Source: Pseudomonas denitrificans (nom. rej.) (lineage in GTDB: Bacteria; Pseudomonadota; Gammaproteobacteria; Pseudomonadales; Pseudomonadaceae). Taken from it: a stretch of DNA of 64,000 nucleotides. Positions 9,219 to 19,029 of this stretch are shown here, piece after piece. Location: assembly GCF_008807415.1 (NCBI RefSeq), contig NZ_CP043626.1, forward strand, positions 5,742,501-5,806,500, read 5' to 3'. Below the pieces are notes generated by a model. It searched no databases, was not told the DNA's origin, and worked only from the letters and a program-made list of their open reading frames with translations. Made by a program: the position numbers and the translations under genes. Position 1 is the first letter of the stretch. Each line of letters begins with the position of its first letter.

Positions 9219-9908
9219 TCAGTGGGAGGCGCCGTAGTCGCGGGCGCCGAACAGGGCGGTACCGATCCGCACCCAGGTGGCGCCTTCGCCGATGGCGGCT
9301 TCGAGGTCGTGGCTCATGCCCATGGACAGGGTGTCCAGGCCGAGATTCAGGGCTTGCATCAGCTCGCGCAGGCGGGCGAACGCGGCGTGCTGCGCAGCAA
9401 CGTCCTCGGTGGGTTCGGGGATGGCCATCAGGCCGCGCAGTTTCAGGTGGGGCAGTTGCGCAACCGCCTGGGCGAGGGCGGGCAGCTCGGCAGGGGAGCA
9501 GCCGGACTTGCTGTCCTCGCCGCTGACATTTACCTGCAGCAGCACGTTCAGCGGCGGCAGGTTCGCCGGGCGCTGCTCGGAGAGGCGCTGGGCGACCTTC
9601 AGGCGGTCCACCGAATGCACCCAGTCGAAGTGCTCGGCGATCGGTCGGGTCTTGTTCGACTGGATGGGGCCGATGAAATGCCAGGTCAGCGGCAGGTCGG
9701 CCAGTTCGGCCTGCTTGAGCAGGGCTTCCTGCAGGTAGTTCTCGCCAAAATCGGCCAAGCCGCAGGCAAACGCTTCGCGGATCGCGGCGGCGGGTTTGGT
9801 CTTGCTCACGGCAAGCAACTGCACCGAGCCAGGCGTGCGATTTTTCGCTTGTTCCGCCTCACGGATTCGTACGCGAACCTTTGCAATATTCTCTGCTATC
9901 GTGGACAT
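9219..9908 (-). CDS. yggS: Pyridoxal-phosphate homeostasis protein (YggS/PLPBP)
   Basis: The product is a fold-type III PLP-binding protein that buffers PLP. The start is set at the ATG at 9908, giving 229 residues beginning MSTIAENIAKV. The frame is open upstream to 10115, but that extension runs into pilT. The PLP lysine is in LLAVSKTKPA, followed by FGENYLQEALLKQ, then WHFIGPIQSNKTR and the C-terminal LSMGMSHDLEAAI with the phosphate-binding residues. It is divergently transcribed from pilT; the 73-bp spacer must hold both promoters. Confidence 0.95.
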   Translation of the reverse strand: MSTIAENIAKVRVRIREAEQAKNRTPGSVQLLAVSKTKPAAAIREAFACGLADFGENYLQEALLKQAELADLPLTWHFIGPIQSNKTRPIAEHFDWVHSVDRLKVAQRLSEQRPANLPPLNVLLQVNVSGEDSKSGCSPAELPALAQAVAQLPHLKLRGLMAIPEPTEDVAAQHAAFARLRELMQALNLGLDTLSMGMSHDLEAAIGEGATWVRIGTALFGARDYGASH

Positions 9909-9981
9909 TACCGTCGCTTTTCCGCCCGGCTGCTGCGTGTTCTGCGGCATTCTACCTGCTTGCTCTTGATTGGGGAGTCCC

Positions 9982-11016
9982 ATGGATATTACCGAGCTGC
10001 TCGCCTTCAGCGCCAAGCAGGGCGCTTCGGACCTGCACCTCTCGGCCGGCCTGCCGCCGATGATCCGCGTCGACGGCGATGTTCGCCGCATCAACCTGCC
10101 GCCGCTGGAGCACAAGCAGGTTCACGCGCTGATCTACGACATCATGAACGACAAGCAGCGCAAGGATTACGAAGAGTTCCTGGAAACCGACTTCTCCTTC
10201 GAAGTGCCGGGCGTCGCCCGCTTCCGGGTCAACGCCTTCAACCAGAACCGCGGCGCCGGCGCCGTGTTCCGGACCATTCCCTCCAAGGTACTGACCATGG
10301 AAGACCTGGGGATGGGCGAAGTGTTCAAGCGCGTCTCCGACGTGCCGCGCGGCCTGGTCCTGGTGACCGGCCCGACCGGTTCGGGCAAGTCCACCTCGCT
10401 GGCGGCGATGCTCGACTACCTGAACAACACCAAGTACAGCCACATTCTCACCGTCGAAGACCCGATCGAATTCGTCCACGAATCGAAGAAGTGCCTGGTC
10501 AACCAGCGCGAAGTGCACCGCGACACCCTGGGCTTCAACGAGGCCCTGCGCTCGGCACTGCGTGAAGACCCGGACATCATCCTGGTGGGCGAGATGCGCG
10601 ACCTGGAGACCATCCGCCTGGCGCTGACCGCCGCGGAAACCGGCCACCTGGTCTTCGGCACCCTGCACACCACCTCCGCGGCCAAGACCATCGACCGTAT
10701 CGTCGACGTGTTCCCCGCCGAGGAGAAATCCATGGTCCGCTCCATGCTCTCCGAATCCCTGCAGGCGGTGATTTCCCAGACCCTGCTGAAGAAGATCGGC
10801 GGCGGTCGTGTTGCGGCCCACGAGATCATGATCGGCACCCCGGCGATTCGTAACCTGATCCGCGAGGACAAGGTCGCGCAGATGTACTCCGCCATCCAGA
10901 CCGGCGGCGCGATCGGCATGCAGACCCTCGACATGTGCCTCAAGGGCCTGGTCGCCAAGGGCCTGGTGACCCGCGAGGCGGCGAAAGAAAAAGCCAAGAT
11001 CCCGGAAAACTTCTAA
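9982..11016 (+). CDS. pilT: Type IV pilus retraction ATPase PilT
   Basis: PilT is the hexameric ATPase at the inner-membrane pilus base that powers pilin depolymerisation and twitching. The protein has 344 residues. The ATG at 9982 is chosen over an in-frame TTG at 9970 because MDITELLAFSAK is the family N-terminus. The Walker A motif GPTGSGKST is at residues 130-138, and Walker B lies in DPDIILVGEMRD. The AIRNLIRE motif of PilT, needed for retraction in this family, is present near residue 290. A GC-rich hairpin without a T tract lies between pilT and pilU at about 11023-11041. Confidence 0.98.
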   Translation: MDITELLAFSAKQGASDLHLSAGLPPMIRVDGDVRRINLPPLEHKQVHALIYDIMNDKQRKDYEEFLETDFSFEVPGVARFRVNAFNQNRGAGAVFRTIPSKVLTMEDLGMGEVFKRVSDVPRGLVLVTGPTGSGKSTSLAAMLDYLNNTKYSHILTVEDPIEFVHESKKCLVNQREVHRDTLGFNEALRSALREDPDIILVGEMRDLETIRLALTAAETGHLVFGTLHTTSAAKTIDRIVDVFPAEEKSMVRSMLSESLQAVISQTLLKKIGGGRVAAHEIMIGTPAIRNLIREDKVAQMYSAIQTGGAIGMQTLDMCLKGLVAKGLVTREAAKEKAKIPENF

Positions 11017-11120
11017 ATCCCACCGGGCCCTTGCGGCCCGGCGCACGGAGCGCGCCACACGCACCCGCTTCGTGATCCGACAGCCCTGTCGTAGTCAGCG
11101 TGAACTCGGCGAGAAAGATC

Positions 11121-12266
11121 ATGGAATTCGAGAAGCTGTTGCGCCTGATGGTGGAAAAGGGAGCCTCCGACCTGTTCATCACGGCGGGCGTGCCGCCTTC
11201 GATGAAGGTCAACGGCAAGGTACTGCCGGTCACCAAGACCGCCCTGTCGCCGGAGCAGACCCGCGAGACCGTGCTGTCGGTGATGAACGAGCAGCAGCGC
11301 CGCGACTTCGCCGAGAACCACGAGTGCAACTTCGCGATCAGCGCCCGTGGCGTCGGCCGCTTCCGTGTCAGCGCCTTCTACCAGCGCAACCTGGTGGGCA
11401 TGGTGCTGCGCCGCATCGAGACCAATATCCCGACCATCGACGACCTGAAGCTGCCGGAAATCCTCAAGAAGCTGGCGATGACCAAGCGCGGCCTGGTGAT
11501 CTTCGTCGGTGCCACCGGTACCGGTAAGTCCACCTCGCTGGCGGCGATGATCGGCTACCGCAACAAGAACTCCACCGGCCACATCATCTCCATCGAAGAC
11601 CCCATCGAGTACATCCACCAGCACCAGGGCTGCATCGTCACCCAGCGTGAAGTGGGCCTGGATACCGATACCTTCGAGGTGGCCCTGAAGAACACCCTGC
11701 GCCAGGCGCCGGACGTGATCATGATCGGCGAGGTGCGCTCGCGCGAGACCATGGACCACGCCGTGGCCTTCGCCGAAACCGGCCACCTGTGCCTGGCGAC
11801 CCTGCACGCCAACAACGCCAACCAGGCGCTGGAGCGGATCATCCACTTCTTCCCGGCCGACCGGCATGGCCAGGTGTGGATGGACCTCTCGCTGAACCTC
11901 AAGGCCATCGTCGCCCAGCAACTGGTGCCGACCCCGGACGGCAAGGGCCGCCGCGCGGTGATCGAGGTCCTGCTGAACACCCCGCTGGCCGCCGACCTGA
12001 TCCGCAAGGGCGAGGTCCACGAGCTCAAGCCGCTGATGAAGCGCTCCACCGAGCAGGGCATGCAGACCTTCGACCAGGCGCTGTACCAGCTCTACACCCA
12101 GGGCGAGATCACCTACGAAGATGCGCTGGCCTATGCCGACTCGGCGAACGACCTGCGCCTGATGATCAAGCTGGGTTCGGAGACCGACGCCGACCACCTG
12201 ACCACCATGACCCAGGGCCTGACCCTGGAGATGAGCGAAGACGATCCCAACCGTCGTTTCCGCTGA
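11121..12266 (+). CDS. pilU: Type IV pilus retraction-associated ATPase PilU
   Basis: PilU is the PilT paralogue that assists retraction under load and is needed for normal twitching. It has 381 residues from the ATG at 11121 (MEFEKLLRLMVEKGASDLF); an earlier in-frame ATG at 11100 adds seven residues. The Walker A motif GATGTGKST is at residues 130-138, Walker B is in APDVIMIGEVRS, and a PilU-type C-terminal extension ends MSEDDPNRRF. It lies 104 nt after pilT on the same strand. Confidence 0.97.
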   Translation: MEFEKLLRLMVEKGASDLFITAGVPPSMKVNGKVLPVTKTALSPEQTRETVLSVMNEQQRRDFAENHECNFAISARGVGRFRVSAFYQRNLVGMVLRRIETNIPTIDDLKLPEILKKLAMTKRGLVIFVGATGTGKSTSLAAMIGYRNKNSTGHIISIEDPIEYIHQHQGCIVTQREVGLDTDTFEVALKNTLRQAPDVIMIGEVRSRETMDHAVAFAETGHLCLATLHANNANQALERIIHFFPADRHGQVWMDLSLNLKAIVAQQLVPTPDGKGRRAVIEVLLNTPLAADLIRKGEVHELKPLMKRSTEQGMQTFDQALYQLYTQGEITYEDALAYADSANDLRLMIKLGSETDADHLTTMTQGLTLEMSEDDPNRRFR

Positions 12267-12281
12267 TCCTGCTCCTTGAGA

Positions 12282-12304
12282 AGCCCGCCCCGTGCGGGCT
12301 TTTC
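12282..12304 (+). terminator. Rho-independent terminator after pilU
   Basis: A 7-bp perfect GC stem (AGCCCGC / GCGGGCT) with a 5-nt loop is followed by TTTT. It lies 16 nt after the pilU stop and should end the pilTU transcript before the TM2 gene. Confidence 0.8.
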
Positions 12305-12343
12305 GTTTATGCTGATGACCTTGTAACGCAACGGGAGAAAGGC

Positions 12344-12748
12344 ATGTCCGCCAACCCTGACACCCATAGCAAGGTCATCGGCTACCTGCTGTGGATCTTC
12401 GGCTTCACCGGCTCGCACCGCTTCTACTACGGCCGGCCGATCACCGGCACCATCTGGTTCTTCACCCTCGGCCTGTTCTTCATCGGCTGGATCATCGACC
12501 TGTTCCTCATTCCCTCCATGGATGACGCGGCGGACCAGCGTTACCGCTCCGGCGGCGTGGACTACAACGTCGCCTGGATCCTGCTGACTTTCCTCGGCGT
12601 GTTCGGCGTGCACCGCATGTACATGGGCAAGTGGCTCACAGGCATCCTCTACCTGTTCACCGGCGGGCTGTTCTTCATCGGCGTGCTGTATGACTTCTGG
12701 ACGCTGAACAGCCAGATTTCCGAGCGCAACGGGCCGCAGCGAATCTGA
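12344..12748 (+). CDS. TM2 domain-containing membrane protein
   Basis: This 134-residue protein carries two copies of the TM2 pattern. Each copy has a helix, a G-x-H-R turn and a second helix: YLLWIFGFTGSHRFYYGR then TGTIWFFTLGLFFIGWIIDL, and ILLTFLGVFGVHRMYMGK then TGILYLFTGGLFFIGVLYDF. The start ATG at 12344 has GGGAGAAAGG just upstream. The frame is open further upstream into pilU, but that part is shadow sequence. The function is unknown. In PAO1 I recall a cation-efflux gene at this position, so the pilU-cystathionine synthase interval appears variable. Confidence 0.88.
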   Translation: MSANPDTHSKVIGYLLWIFGFTGSHRFYYGRPITGTIWFFTLGLFFIGWIIDLFLIPSMDDAADQRYRSGGVDYNVAWILLTFLGVFGVHRMYMGKWLTGILYLFTGGLFFIGVLYDFWTLNSQISERNGPQRI

Positions 12749-12911
12749 TCCGGAGCAATCCTTCAGGTAATGCCGCACCTTTCGCACACCTTCTGCCTCG
12801 CCGTCTTTCGTCGCGCCACCTGGCGCGACCTGTGCCTCCAGCCTAAGGTCAGGAGGACAGTAGCAGGCGCCGCCGGGCGATCCCCGTGGCGCCGCAGAAG
12901 GAGTGGCTGCC

Positions 12912-14284
12912 ATGAGCAACGAATCCCGCCCTGCCGTACTCGACCTGATCGGCAATACCCCCATGGTCCGCGTGACGCGCTTCGATACCGGACCCTGCAC
13001 CCTGTTCCTCAAGCTTGAATCGCAGAACCCCGGCGGCTCCATCAAGGACCGCATCGGCGTCGCCATGATCGAGGCCGCCGAGCGTGACGGCCGGCTCAGG
13101 CCCGGTGGCGTGATCGTCGAAGCCACCGCCGGCAACACCGGCCTGGGCCTGGCACTGGTCGGCCGCGCCAAGGGCTACCGGGTAGTGCTGGTGGTGCCGG
13201 ACAAGATGTCCACCGAGAAGGTCCTGCACCTGCGCGCCATGGGCGCCGAGGTGCACATCACCCGCTCCGACGTCGGCAAGGGCCATCCCGAGTATTACCA
13301 GGACGTCGCCGCGCGGCTGGCGAAAGACCTGCCCGACGCCTTCTTCGCCGACCAGTTCAACAACCCCGCCAACCCGCTGGCCCACGAGACCGGCACCGGC
13401 CCGGAAATCTGGGCGCAGACCGGCCATGACCTCGACGCCGTGGTGGTCGGTGTCGGCTCCGCCGGCACGCTGACCGGGCTCACGCGCTTCTTCCAGAAGG
13501 TCCAGCCCGAGCTGGAAATGGTCCTGGCCGACCCGGTGGGCTCGATCATGGCCGAGTACTCGCGCTCCGGTGCCATCGGCACGCCCGGCTCCTGGGCGGT
13601 CGAGGGCATCGGCGAAGACTTCGTGCCGTCGATTGCCGACCTCTCCAGCGTGCGCCATGCCTACTCGATCAGTGACGAGGAAAGCTTCGCCACCGCCCGC
13701 GAGCTGCTGCGCAACGAAGGCATCGCCGCCGGTTCGTCCACCGGCACGCTGCTGGCCGCCGCGCTGCGCTTCTGCCGCGAGCAGAAGGAACCCAAGCGCG
13801 TGGTCAGCCTGGTCTGCGACACCGGCACGCGCTACCTGTCGAAGATCTACAACGACCAGTGGATGACCGACCAGGGCCTGCTGCAGCGCAAGCGCTACGG
13901 CGACCTGCGCGACATCATCGCGCGGCGTTTCGAAGAAGGGCGGGTGGTCAGTGTCGGCCCCGGCGACACCCTGCTCACCGCCTTCCAGCGCATGCGCCTG
14001 GCGGACATCTCCCAGCTCCCCGTGCTCGACGGCAAGCGCCTGGTCGGCGTGATCGACGAGTCCGACATCCTCATGGGCGTGCATGACGACCCGGCGCACT
14101 ACCGTTGCGAAGTCTCCAGCGCCATGAGCGACGCTCCGGAAACCCTGGCCCCGGTGCCAGCCTCGGCGAACTGGAAGCCGTGCTCGGCCGCGGCCTGGTG
14201 GCCATCATCGCCGACGCCTCGGGCTTCCACGGCCTGATCACAAGATTCGACCTGCTCAACCATTTGCGGAGGACCCTCGCATGA
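12912..14284 (+). CDS. Cystathionine beta-synthase (frameshifted as given near 14153)
   Basis: This PLP enzyme condenses L-serine with L-homocysteine to cystathionine (reverse transsulfuration). The PLP lysine is in SQNPGGSIKDRIG, the phosphate loop is in ATAGNTGLGLA, and the C-terminal half holds paired CBS domains (VVSVGPGDTLLTAFQRMRLA, LVGVIDESDILMGV). As given, the frame breaks near 14153 and would end at 14237 with an unrelated tail. Restoring one base in the CCCCGG run gives a continuous LAP-G-ASLGELEAVLGRGLVAI and a natural end at a TGA overlapping the start of the next gene (ATGA). The second CBS domain is therefore intact in the other frame. The start at 12912 (MSNESRPAVLDLIGNT) has AAGGAG upstream; a GTG at 12903 is also in frame. 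Confidence 0.9.
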
Positions 14285-15450
14285 GCCAGCACGACGACCG
14301 CCTCGGTTTCGCCACCCGCGTGATCCACGCCGGGCAGGAGCCGGACCCGTCCACCGGGGCGATCATGCCGCCGATCTACGCCAACTCCACCTACCGCCAG
14401 GAAAGCCCCGGCGTGCACAAGGGGCTCGACTACGGCCGCTCGCACAACCCCACGCGCTGGGCGCTGGAGCGCTGCGTGGCGGACCTGGAGGGCGGCAGCA
14501 AGGCGTTCGCCTTCGCCTCGGGACTGGCGGCGATCTCGGCGGTACTGGAACTGCTCGACGCCGGCTCGCACATCGTCTCCGGCAACGACCTCTACGGCGG
14601 CACCTTCCGCCTGTTCGAGCGGGTGCGCCGGCGCAGCGCCGGGCACGACTTCCACTTCGCCGACCTGGCCCAGCCCGGCGCCCTGGAAGCGGCGCTGACC
14701 GACAAGACGCGCATGGTCTGGGTGGAAACCCCGAGCAACCCGCTGCTGCGCCTGACCGACCTGGCCGCCATCGCCCGCACCTGCCGCGAGCGCGGCATCC
14801 TCTGCGTGGCCGACAACACTTTCGCCAGCCCTTACGTGCAGCGCCCGCTGGACCTGGGCTTCGACATCGTCGTGCACTCCACCACCAAGTACCTCAATGG
14901 CCACTCCGACGTCATCGGCGGCATCGCCATCGTCGGCGATAACCCCGACCTCGCCGAACGCCTGGGCTTCCTGCAGAACTCGGTGGGCGCCATCGCCGGC
15001 CCGTTCGACGCGTTCCTCACCCTGCGCGGGGTGAAGACCCTGGCCCTGCGCATGGAGCGCCACTGCGCCAATGCACTGGACCTGGCGAAATGGCTGGAAC
15101 AGCAACCGCAGGTGAAGCGTGTCTATTACCCCGGCCTGCCGTCACACCCGCAGCATGAACTGGCGCGCACGCAGATGAAGGGCTTCGGCGGGATGATCTC
15201 GCTGGACCTGGACACCGACCTCGCCGGCTCGCGGCGCTTCCTGGAGAACGTCCAGCTGTTCGCCCTGGCGGAAAGCCTGGGCGGCGTGGAAAGCCTGATC
15301 GAGCACCCGGCAATCATGACCCACGCCAGCATCCCGCCGGAGAACCGCGCGGCGCTGGGGATCGGCGATTCGCTGATTCGCCTGTCGGTGGGGGTAGAGG
15401 ATGTAGAAGACCTGCGCGCCGATCTGGCCAAGGCCCTGGCGATGATCTGA
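14281..15450 (+). CDS. Cystathionine gamma-lyase / Cys-Met metabolism PLP enzyme
   Basis: This 389-residue enzyme of the trans-sulfuration (Cys/Met metabolism) PLP family most likely cleaves cystathionine to cysteine, 2-oxobutyrate and ammonia. The context supports this, since it overlaps cystathionine beta-synthase by 4 nt. The PLP-lysine motif is VVHSTTKYLNGHSDVIGG. The family signature YGRSHNPTRWALERCVADLE lies near residues 58-77, and the C-terminal SLGGVESLIEHPAIMTHAS is present. A gamma-synthase activity cannot be excluded from sequence alone. Confidence 0.92.
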   Translation: MSQHDDRLGFATRVIHAGQEPDPSTGAIMPPIYANSTYRQESPGVHKGLDYGRSHNPTRWALERCVADLEGGSKAFAFASGLAAISAVLELLDAGSHIVSGNDLYGGTFRLFERVRRRSAGHDFHFADLAQPGALEAALTDKTRMVWVETPSNPLLRLTDLAAIARTCRERGILCVADNTFASPYVQRPLDLGFDIVVHSTTKYLNGHSDVIGGIAIVGDNPDLAERLGFLQNSVGAIAGPFDAFLTLRGVKTLALRMERHCANALDLAKWLEQQPQVKRVYYPGLPSHPQHELARTQMKGFGGMISLDLDTDLAGSRRFLENVQLFALAESLGGVESLIEHPAIMTHASIPPENRAALGIGDSLIRLSVGVEDVEDLRADLAKALAMI

Positions 15451-15466
15451 AGCACGAGACGCATTT

Positions 15467-15498
15467 GTAGGATGGTGTGGAGCGCAGCGATACCCATC
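15467..15498. repeat. Dispersed GTAGGATGG...GATACCCATC repeat (copy 1)
   Basis: This 32-bp element differs by one base from the left arm at 56238-56269 and matches the reverse complement of the right arm at 56290-56320. It lies just after the transsulfuration genes. Confidence 0.75.
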
Positions 15499-15511
15499 AC
15501 TTGCAGCACCC

Positions 15512-15560
15512 TGTAGGAGTGGGCCATGCCCGCGATCGCGCGCATGGCGCGCTCCTGCAC
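15512..15560. repeat. REP-like palindromic element
   Basis: TGTAGGAGTGGGCCATGC...GCGCGCTCCTGCA forms an imperfect palindrome around CGCGATCGCG. It resembles the REP elements common between Pseudomonas genes, and it abuts the 15467 repeat. Confidence 0.7.
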
Positions 15561-15581
15561 GGGATTCGCCGTATGAAAAGA

Positions 15582-15609
15582 AAAAGCCCGCCAATCGGCG
15601 GGCTTTTTC
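15582..15609. terminator. Bidirectional terminator between convergent genes
   Basis: AAAAAGCCCGCC and GGCGGGCTTTTT form a stem with a 4-nt loop, with an A tract on one side and a T tract on the other. It lies between the end of the gamma-lyase gene (+) and the end of pyrC' (-), so it can serve both. Confidence 0.88.
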
Positions 15610-15625
15610 ATGGGACGGCGGAGCG

Positions 15626-16897
15626 TTACACCGCGTGGACGATATGCCCGTCCACCAGGGTGCAGCGCACCACGCCCGGCAGGCAGTGGCCGAGGAACGG
15701 GCAGTTCTGGCCGCGGGAGTGCCAGGTCTCGCCGGCCAGGGTCTGGCCGTCGGCTTCGAACAGCACCACGTCCGCTGCCGCGCCGATGGCCAGCTTGCCG
15801 GCCGGCAGGCGCAGTGCGGCGGCAGGGCCGCTGGAGAGGCGCGCGAGCAGGGTCGGCAGGTCGAGCAGGCCGTCCTGCACCAGGGTCATGGCCAGCGGCA
15901 GCAGCAGTTCGACACTGCTGATGCCCGGGTCGGTCGCGGCGAACGGTGCGTTCTTGGCGTCCGCCTCGTGGGGCTGGTGGTGGCTGGCGATGGCCTGGAT
16001 CACGCCGCTCTTCACCGCTTCGCGCAGGGCGTCGCGGTCCTTGCGCGAGCGCAGCGGCGGTTGCACGTGGTACAGGCTGGAGAAGTCCGCCAGTGCCTCG
16101 TCGGTGAGGATCAGCTGGTACAGCGCCACATCGGCGGTGACCGGCAGGCCACGGGCCTGGGCCTGAGCGATCATCTCGACGCCACGGGCGCTGGTCAGCT
16201 GGCTGAAGTGCGCACGCACGCCGGACTGCTCCACCAGCAGCAGGTTGCGGGCCAGGGCCACGGTCTCGGCGGTTTCCGGGATGCCGGCCAGGCCGCGGAA
16301 GCTGGCAGTCGGGCCTTCGTGGGCGATGCCGTCGGCCGCCAGTTCGGCGTCCTGGGAGGTGAACACCACGGTCAGGTCGAAGGTCGCCGCGTATTCCAGC
16401 GAACGCAGCAGCACGCGGTTGCTCGCCATCGGCGCCAGGCCGTTGGTGAAGGCCACACAGCCGGCGTCGCGCAGGGCGACCAGCTCGGACAGTTGCTCAC
16501 CGGCGAGCCCTTTGGTCAGCGCACCGATGGGGAAGACCTTGGCGTTGCCGGCTTCGCGGGCGCGGTCGAGGATCAGCTCGGCGACGGCGGAGGTGTCCAG
16601 CACCGGCTTGGTCTGCGGCGGGAAGCACAGGCTGGTGACGCCACCGGCAGCGGCGGCGCGGGTTTCGCTTTCGATGCTGCCCTTGCGGCTGTAGCCCGGC
16701 TCGCGCAGGGCGACGCTCAGGTCCACCAGGCCGGGCGCGGCGGTCAGGCCGGCGGCGTCGATTTCCTGGGCGGCGTGGAAGCCTTCGGGGGCGTCGCCGA
16801 TGGCGACGATGCGGCCGGCCTCGATGTGCAGGTCGCAGACCTTGTCCAGGCCGCTGGCCGGGTCGATCAGGTGGGCGCCACGAATGCTGACGGTCAT
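15626..16897 (-). CDS. pyrC': Dihydroorotase-like protein PyrC' (non-catalytic ATCase partner)
   Basis: This is a 423-residue amidohydrolase-fold protein of the dihydroorotase family. The metal-binding H-x-H of active enzymes, normally in GLVDxHxHLREPG, reads [13 protein letters not shown] here, so both histidines are lost. In Pseudomonas such a pseudo-dihydroorotase is known to be a structural partner of aspartate carbamoyltransferase. A true dihydroorotase should be encoded elsewhere. The gene overlaps the pyrB stop by 4 nt (ATGA). Confidence 0.93.
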   Translation of the reverse strand: MTVSIRGAHLIDPASGLDKVCDLHIEAGRIVAIGDAPEGFHAAQEIDAAGLTAAPGLVDLSVALREPGYSRKGSIESETRAAAAGGVTSLCFPPQTKPVLDTSAVAELILDRAREAGNAKVFPIGALTKGLAGEQLSELVALRDAGCVAFTNGLAPMASNRVLLRSLEYAATFDLTVVFTSQDAELAADGIAHEGPTASFRGLAGIPETAETVALARNLLLVEQSGVRAHFSQLTSARGVEMIAQAQARGLPVTADVALYQLILTDEALADFSSLYHVQPPLRSRKDRDALREAVKSGVIQAIASHHQPHEADAKNAPFAATDPGISSVELLLPLAMTLVQDGLLDLPTLLARLSSGPAAALRLPAGKLAIGAAADVVLFEADGQTLAGETWHSRGQNCPFLGHCLPGVVRCTLVDGHIVHAV

Positions 16898-17898
16898 TGC
16901 GCGTCCTCCTGTTCCAGCTGGCGTTGGGCGTTCTGGCCGCTCATGGCCATGGACAGCACGGCCATGCGGATGGCGATGCCGTAGGTGACCTGGTTGAGGA
17001 TCACCGACTGTTCGCCGTCAGCCACGGCGGAATCGATCTCCACGCCGCGGTTGATCGGGCCGGGGTGCATGACGATGGCGTCGGGCTTGGCCAGTTGCAG
17101 GCGCTTCTGGGTCAGGCCGTAGAGCTTGAAGAACTCGCCTTCGCTGGGCAGCAGGCCGCCGGCCATGCGCTCGCGCTGCAGGCGCAGCATGATCACCACG
17201 TCGACGTCCTTCAGGCCTTCGTTGGCGTCGGTGAACACCTTCACCCCGTACTGGTCTTCCAGGCCCACCGGCAGCAGGGTGCGCGGGGCGATGACGCGGA
17301 TGTCCGGGCAGCCGAGGGTCTTCAGCGCCAGCATGTCGGAGCGCGCCACCCGCGAGTGCAGGATGTCGCCGACGATGGCCACCGAGAGGTTCTCGAAGCT
17401 GCCCTTGTGGCGACGGATGGTGAGCATGTCGAGCATGCCCTGGGTCGGGTGGCCGTGGCGGCCGTCGCCGCCGTTGATCACGGCGACGTTGGGGCTGACG
17501 TGCTCGGCGATGAAGTGCGCGGCGCCCGAGTCGCTGTGGCGCACGACGAACATGTCGGCGGCCATGGCCTCGAGGTTGCGCAGGGTGTCGGTGAGCGTCT
17601 CGCCCTTGCTGGTCGAGGAGGTCGACACGTTCAGCGAGATGACGTCGGCGGACAGGCGCTGAGCGGCCAGTTCGAAGGTGGTGCGGGTGCGCGTGGAGTT
17701 CTCGAAGAACACGTTGCACACGGTCTTGCCGCGCAGCAGCGGGACTTTCTTCACTGCGCGGGCGCCGACTTCGAGGAAGGAGTCGGCGGTATCGAGGATT
17801 TCAGTCAGCAGTTCGCGGGACAACCCGTCGAGCGAGAGGAAGTGGCGCAGCTGGCCCAGGTCGTTGAGCTGCAGCGGGCGCTTGGCGTCGGTCGGCAT
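16894..17898 (-). CDS. pyrB: Aspartate carbamoyltransferase catalytic subunit
   Basis: PyrB joins carbamoyl phosphate and aspartate, the committed step of pyrimidine synthesis. The protein has 334 residues, with the N-terminal extension typical of pseudomonads. The carbamoyl-phosphate loop is [18 protein letters not shown], followed by [10 protein letters not shown] and the aspartate-binding part around [13 protein letters not shown]. It lies between pyrR and pyrC', giving the order pyrR-pyrB-pyrC' in one operon. Confidence 0.97.
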   Translation of the reverse strand: MPTDAKRPLQLNDLGQLRHFLSLDGLSRELLTEILDTADSFLEVGARAVKKVPLLRGKTVCNVFFENSTRTRTTFELAAQRLSADVISLNVSTSSTSKGETLTDTLRNLEAMAADMFVVRHSDSGAAHFIAEHVSPNVAVINGGDGRHGHPTQGMLDMLTIRRHKGSFENLSVAIVGDILHSRVARSDMLALKTLGCPDIRVIAPRTLLPVGLEDQYGVKVFTDANEGLKDVDVVIMLRLQRERMAGGLLPSEGEFFKLYGLTQKRLQLAKPDAIVMHPGPINRGVEIDSAVADGEQSVILNQVTYGIAIRMAVLSMAMSGQNAQRQLEQEDAQ

Positions 17899-17943
17899 GT
17901 GGCAGGCCCTGAAAGTTGGGGGTGGAGGTCCGGGCGCGCGGAG

Positions 17944-18456
17944 TTACAGCGCGGTGCTGAGAAGCGTGCGCTCGAGGACGAGTGGTGCGGGACCGCGCAA
18001 TTTTACCCGCTCGTTGGGTGCCAGGGACAGGGTTTCGCCGACGATATCCGGGCGAATGGGCAGCTCGCGCTTGTTCAAATCGACCAGGCTGACCAGGGTC
18101 ACGCTGGCCGGGCGGCCGTAGTCGAACAGCTCGTTGAGCGCGGCGCGGATGGTCCGGCCGCTCATCAGCACGTCGTCCACCAGCACCAGGTGCTGGCCGT
18201 CGATCTCGAAGGGCAGTTCCGACGGACGGACCTGCGGGTGCAGGCCGCTGCGGCTGAAATCGTCGCGGTAGAAGGAGACGTCGAGGATGCCGAGGATCTC
18301 GTCGCTGCCCAGTGCCTTGAGCAGTTCCTGGGCGACCCAGATGCCGCCAGTGTGGATGCCGACGAAGCGCGGCGAGTCGATCCCGCGCTGCGCGAGGTAG
18401 TTGCGCAGGTCGGTAGCCATGCGGGGGATGAGTTCGGCGGGGCTGGGCAGGGTCAT
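17944..18456 (-). CDS. pyrR: Pyrimidine regulatory protein PyrR / uracil phosphoribosyltransferase
   Basis: This 170-residue protein has a type I phosphoribosyltransferase fold. The PRPP loop is [18 protein letters not shown], followed by [14 protein letters not shown]. In this group PyrR is linked to regulation of the pyrBC' operon it heads; UPRT activity may be weak. It lies 45 nt upstream of pyrB. Confidence 0.94.
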   Translation of the reverse strand: MTLPSPAELIPRMATDLRNYLAQRGIDSPRFVGIHTGGIWVAQELLKALGSDEILGILDVSFYRDDFSRSGLHPQVRPSELPFEIDGQHLVLVDDVLMSGRTIRAALNELFDYGRPASVTLVSLVDLNKRELPIRPDIVGETLSLAPNERVKLRGPAPLVLERTLLSTAL

Positions 18457-18594
18457 GACGTCTCCGGTTCGGTTGGCGAGGCCACCCGGCGCGGGCGGCC
18501 ATCGGGGCGGACCGTTCCGGGAAGGAGTGGTCCGGCAAGCTTAGTGGCTTTCGCTCCCCTGGCGCTGCTTCAGGTCAAGGGAGCCGGCCTCGGG

Positions 18595-19029
18595 TCAGGC
18601 GGGGGCGTTGTCGGCCAGCCAGCCCTCCAGCAGCAGGGCGGCGGCCAGGGCGTCCACCGGGCGCTCGCGGTATCCGTCGCGCTGGCCCTGGGCCAGGCGC
18701 TCGCCCTTAGCGGCGTAGGTGGTCAGGCGTTCGTCGTGGGTGTGTACCGGCAGGTTGTAGCGGCCGTGCAGGCGGCGGGCGAATTTCTCGGCGCGCTCGC
18801 TCATGTCGCTGGGGGTGCCGTCCATGTTCAGCGGCAGGCCGACGACGATGGCGTCGGGCTGCCATTCCTTGATCAGGGCTTCGACGCGGTTCCAGTCCGG
18901 CACGCCGTTCTGTGCCTTGAGCACGCACAGTTCGCGGGCCTGGCCGGTGATGGCCTGGCCGACGGCGACGCCGATCTGCTTGGTGCCGTAGTCGAAACCC
19001 AGGAGCAGGCGCAGGGGTTTGCTGGTCAT
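18595..19029 (-). CDS. ruvX: Holliday junction resolvase-like / pre-16S rRNA nuclease RuvX (YqgF)
   Basis: This is a 144-residue RNase H-fold protein. The first catalytic aspartate is in LLGFDYGTKQIGVAVG, the middle acidic residue is in the VVGLPLNMDGTPSD region, and the C-terminal aspartate is in HTHDERLTT or the following segment. YqgF in other bacteria matures the 5' end of 16S rRNA. The start codon shares a base with the algH stop (TGATG), so the two are coupled. Confidence 0.95.
   Translation of the reverse strand: MTSKPLRLLLGFDYGTKQIGVAVGQAITGQARELCVLKAQNGVPDWNRVEALIKEWQPDAIVVGLPLNMDGTPSDMSERAEKFARRLHGRYNLPVHTHDERLTTYAAKGERLAQGQRDGYRERPVDALAAALLLEGWLADNAPA

Noticed and set aside
11023..11041. 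A terminator between pilT and pilU
   Set aside because: The hairpin is strong but lacks a T tract, so it is mentioned only with pilT as a possible mRNA structure.
11789..12343. N-terminal extension of the TM2 protein back into pilU
   Set aside because: The extension is out-of-frame pilU sequence and crosses a terminator; the ATG at 12344 has its own ribosome site.
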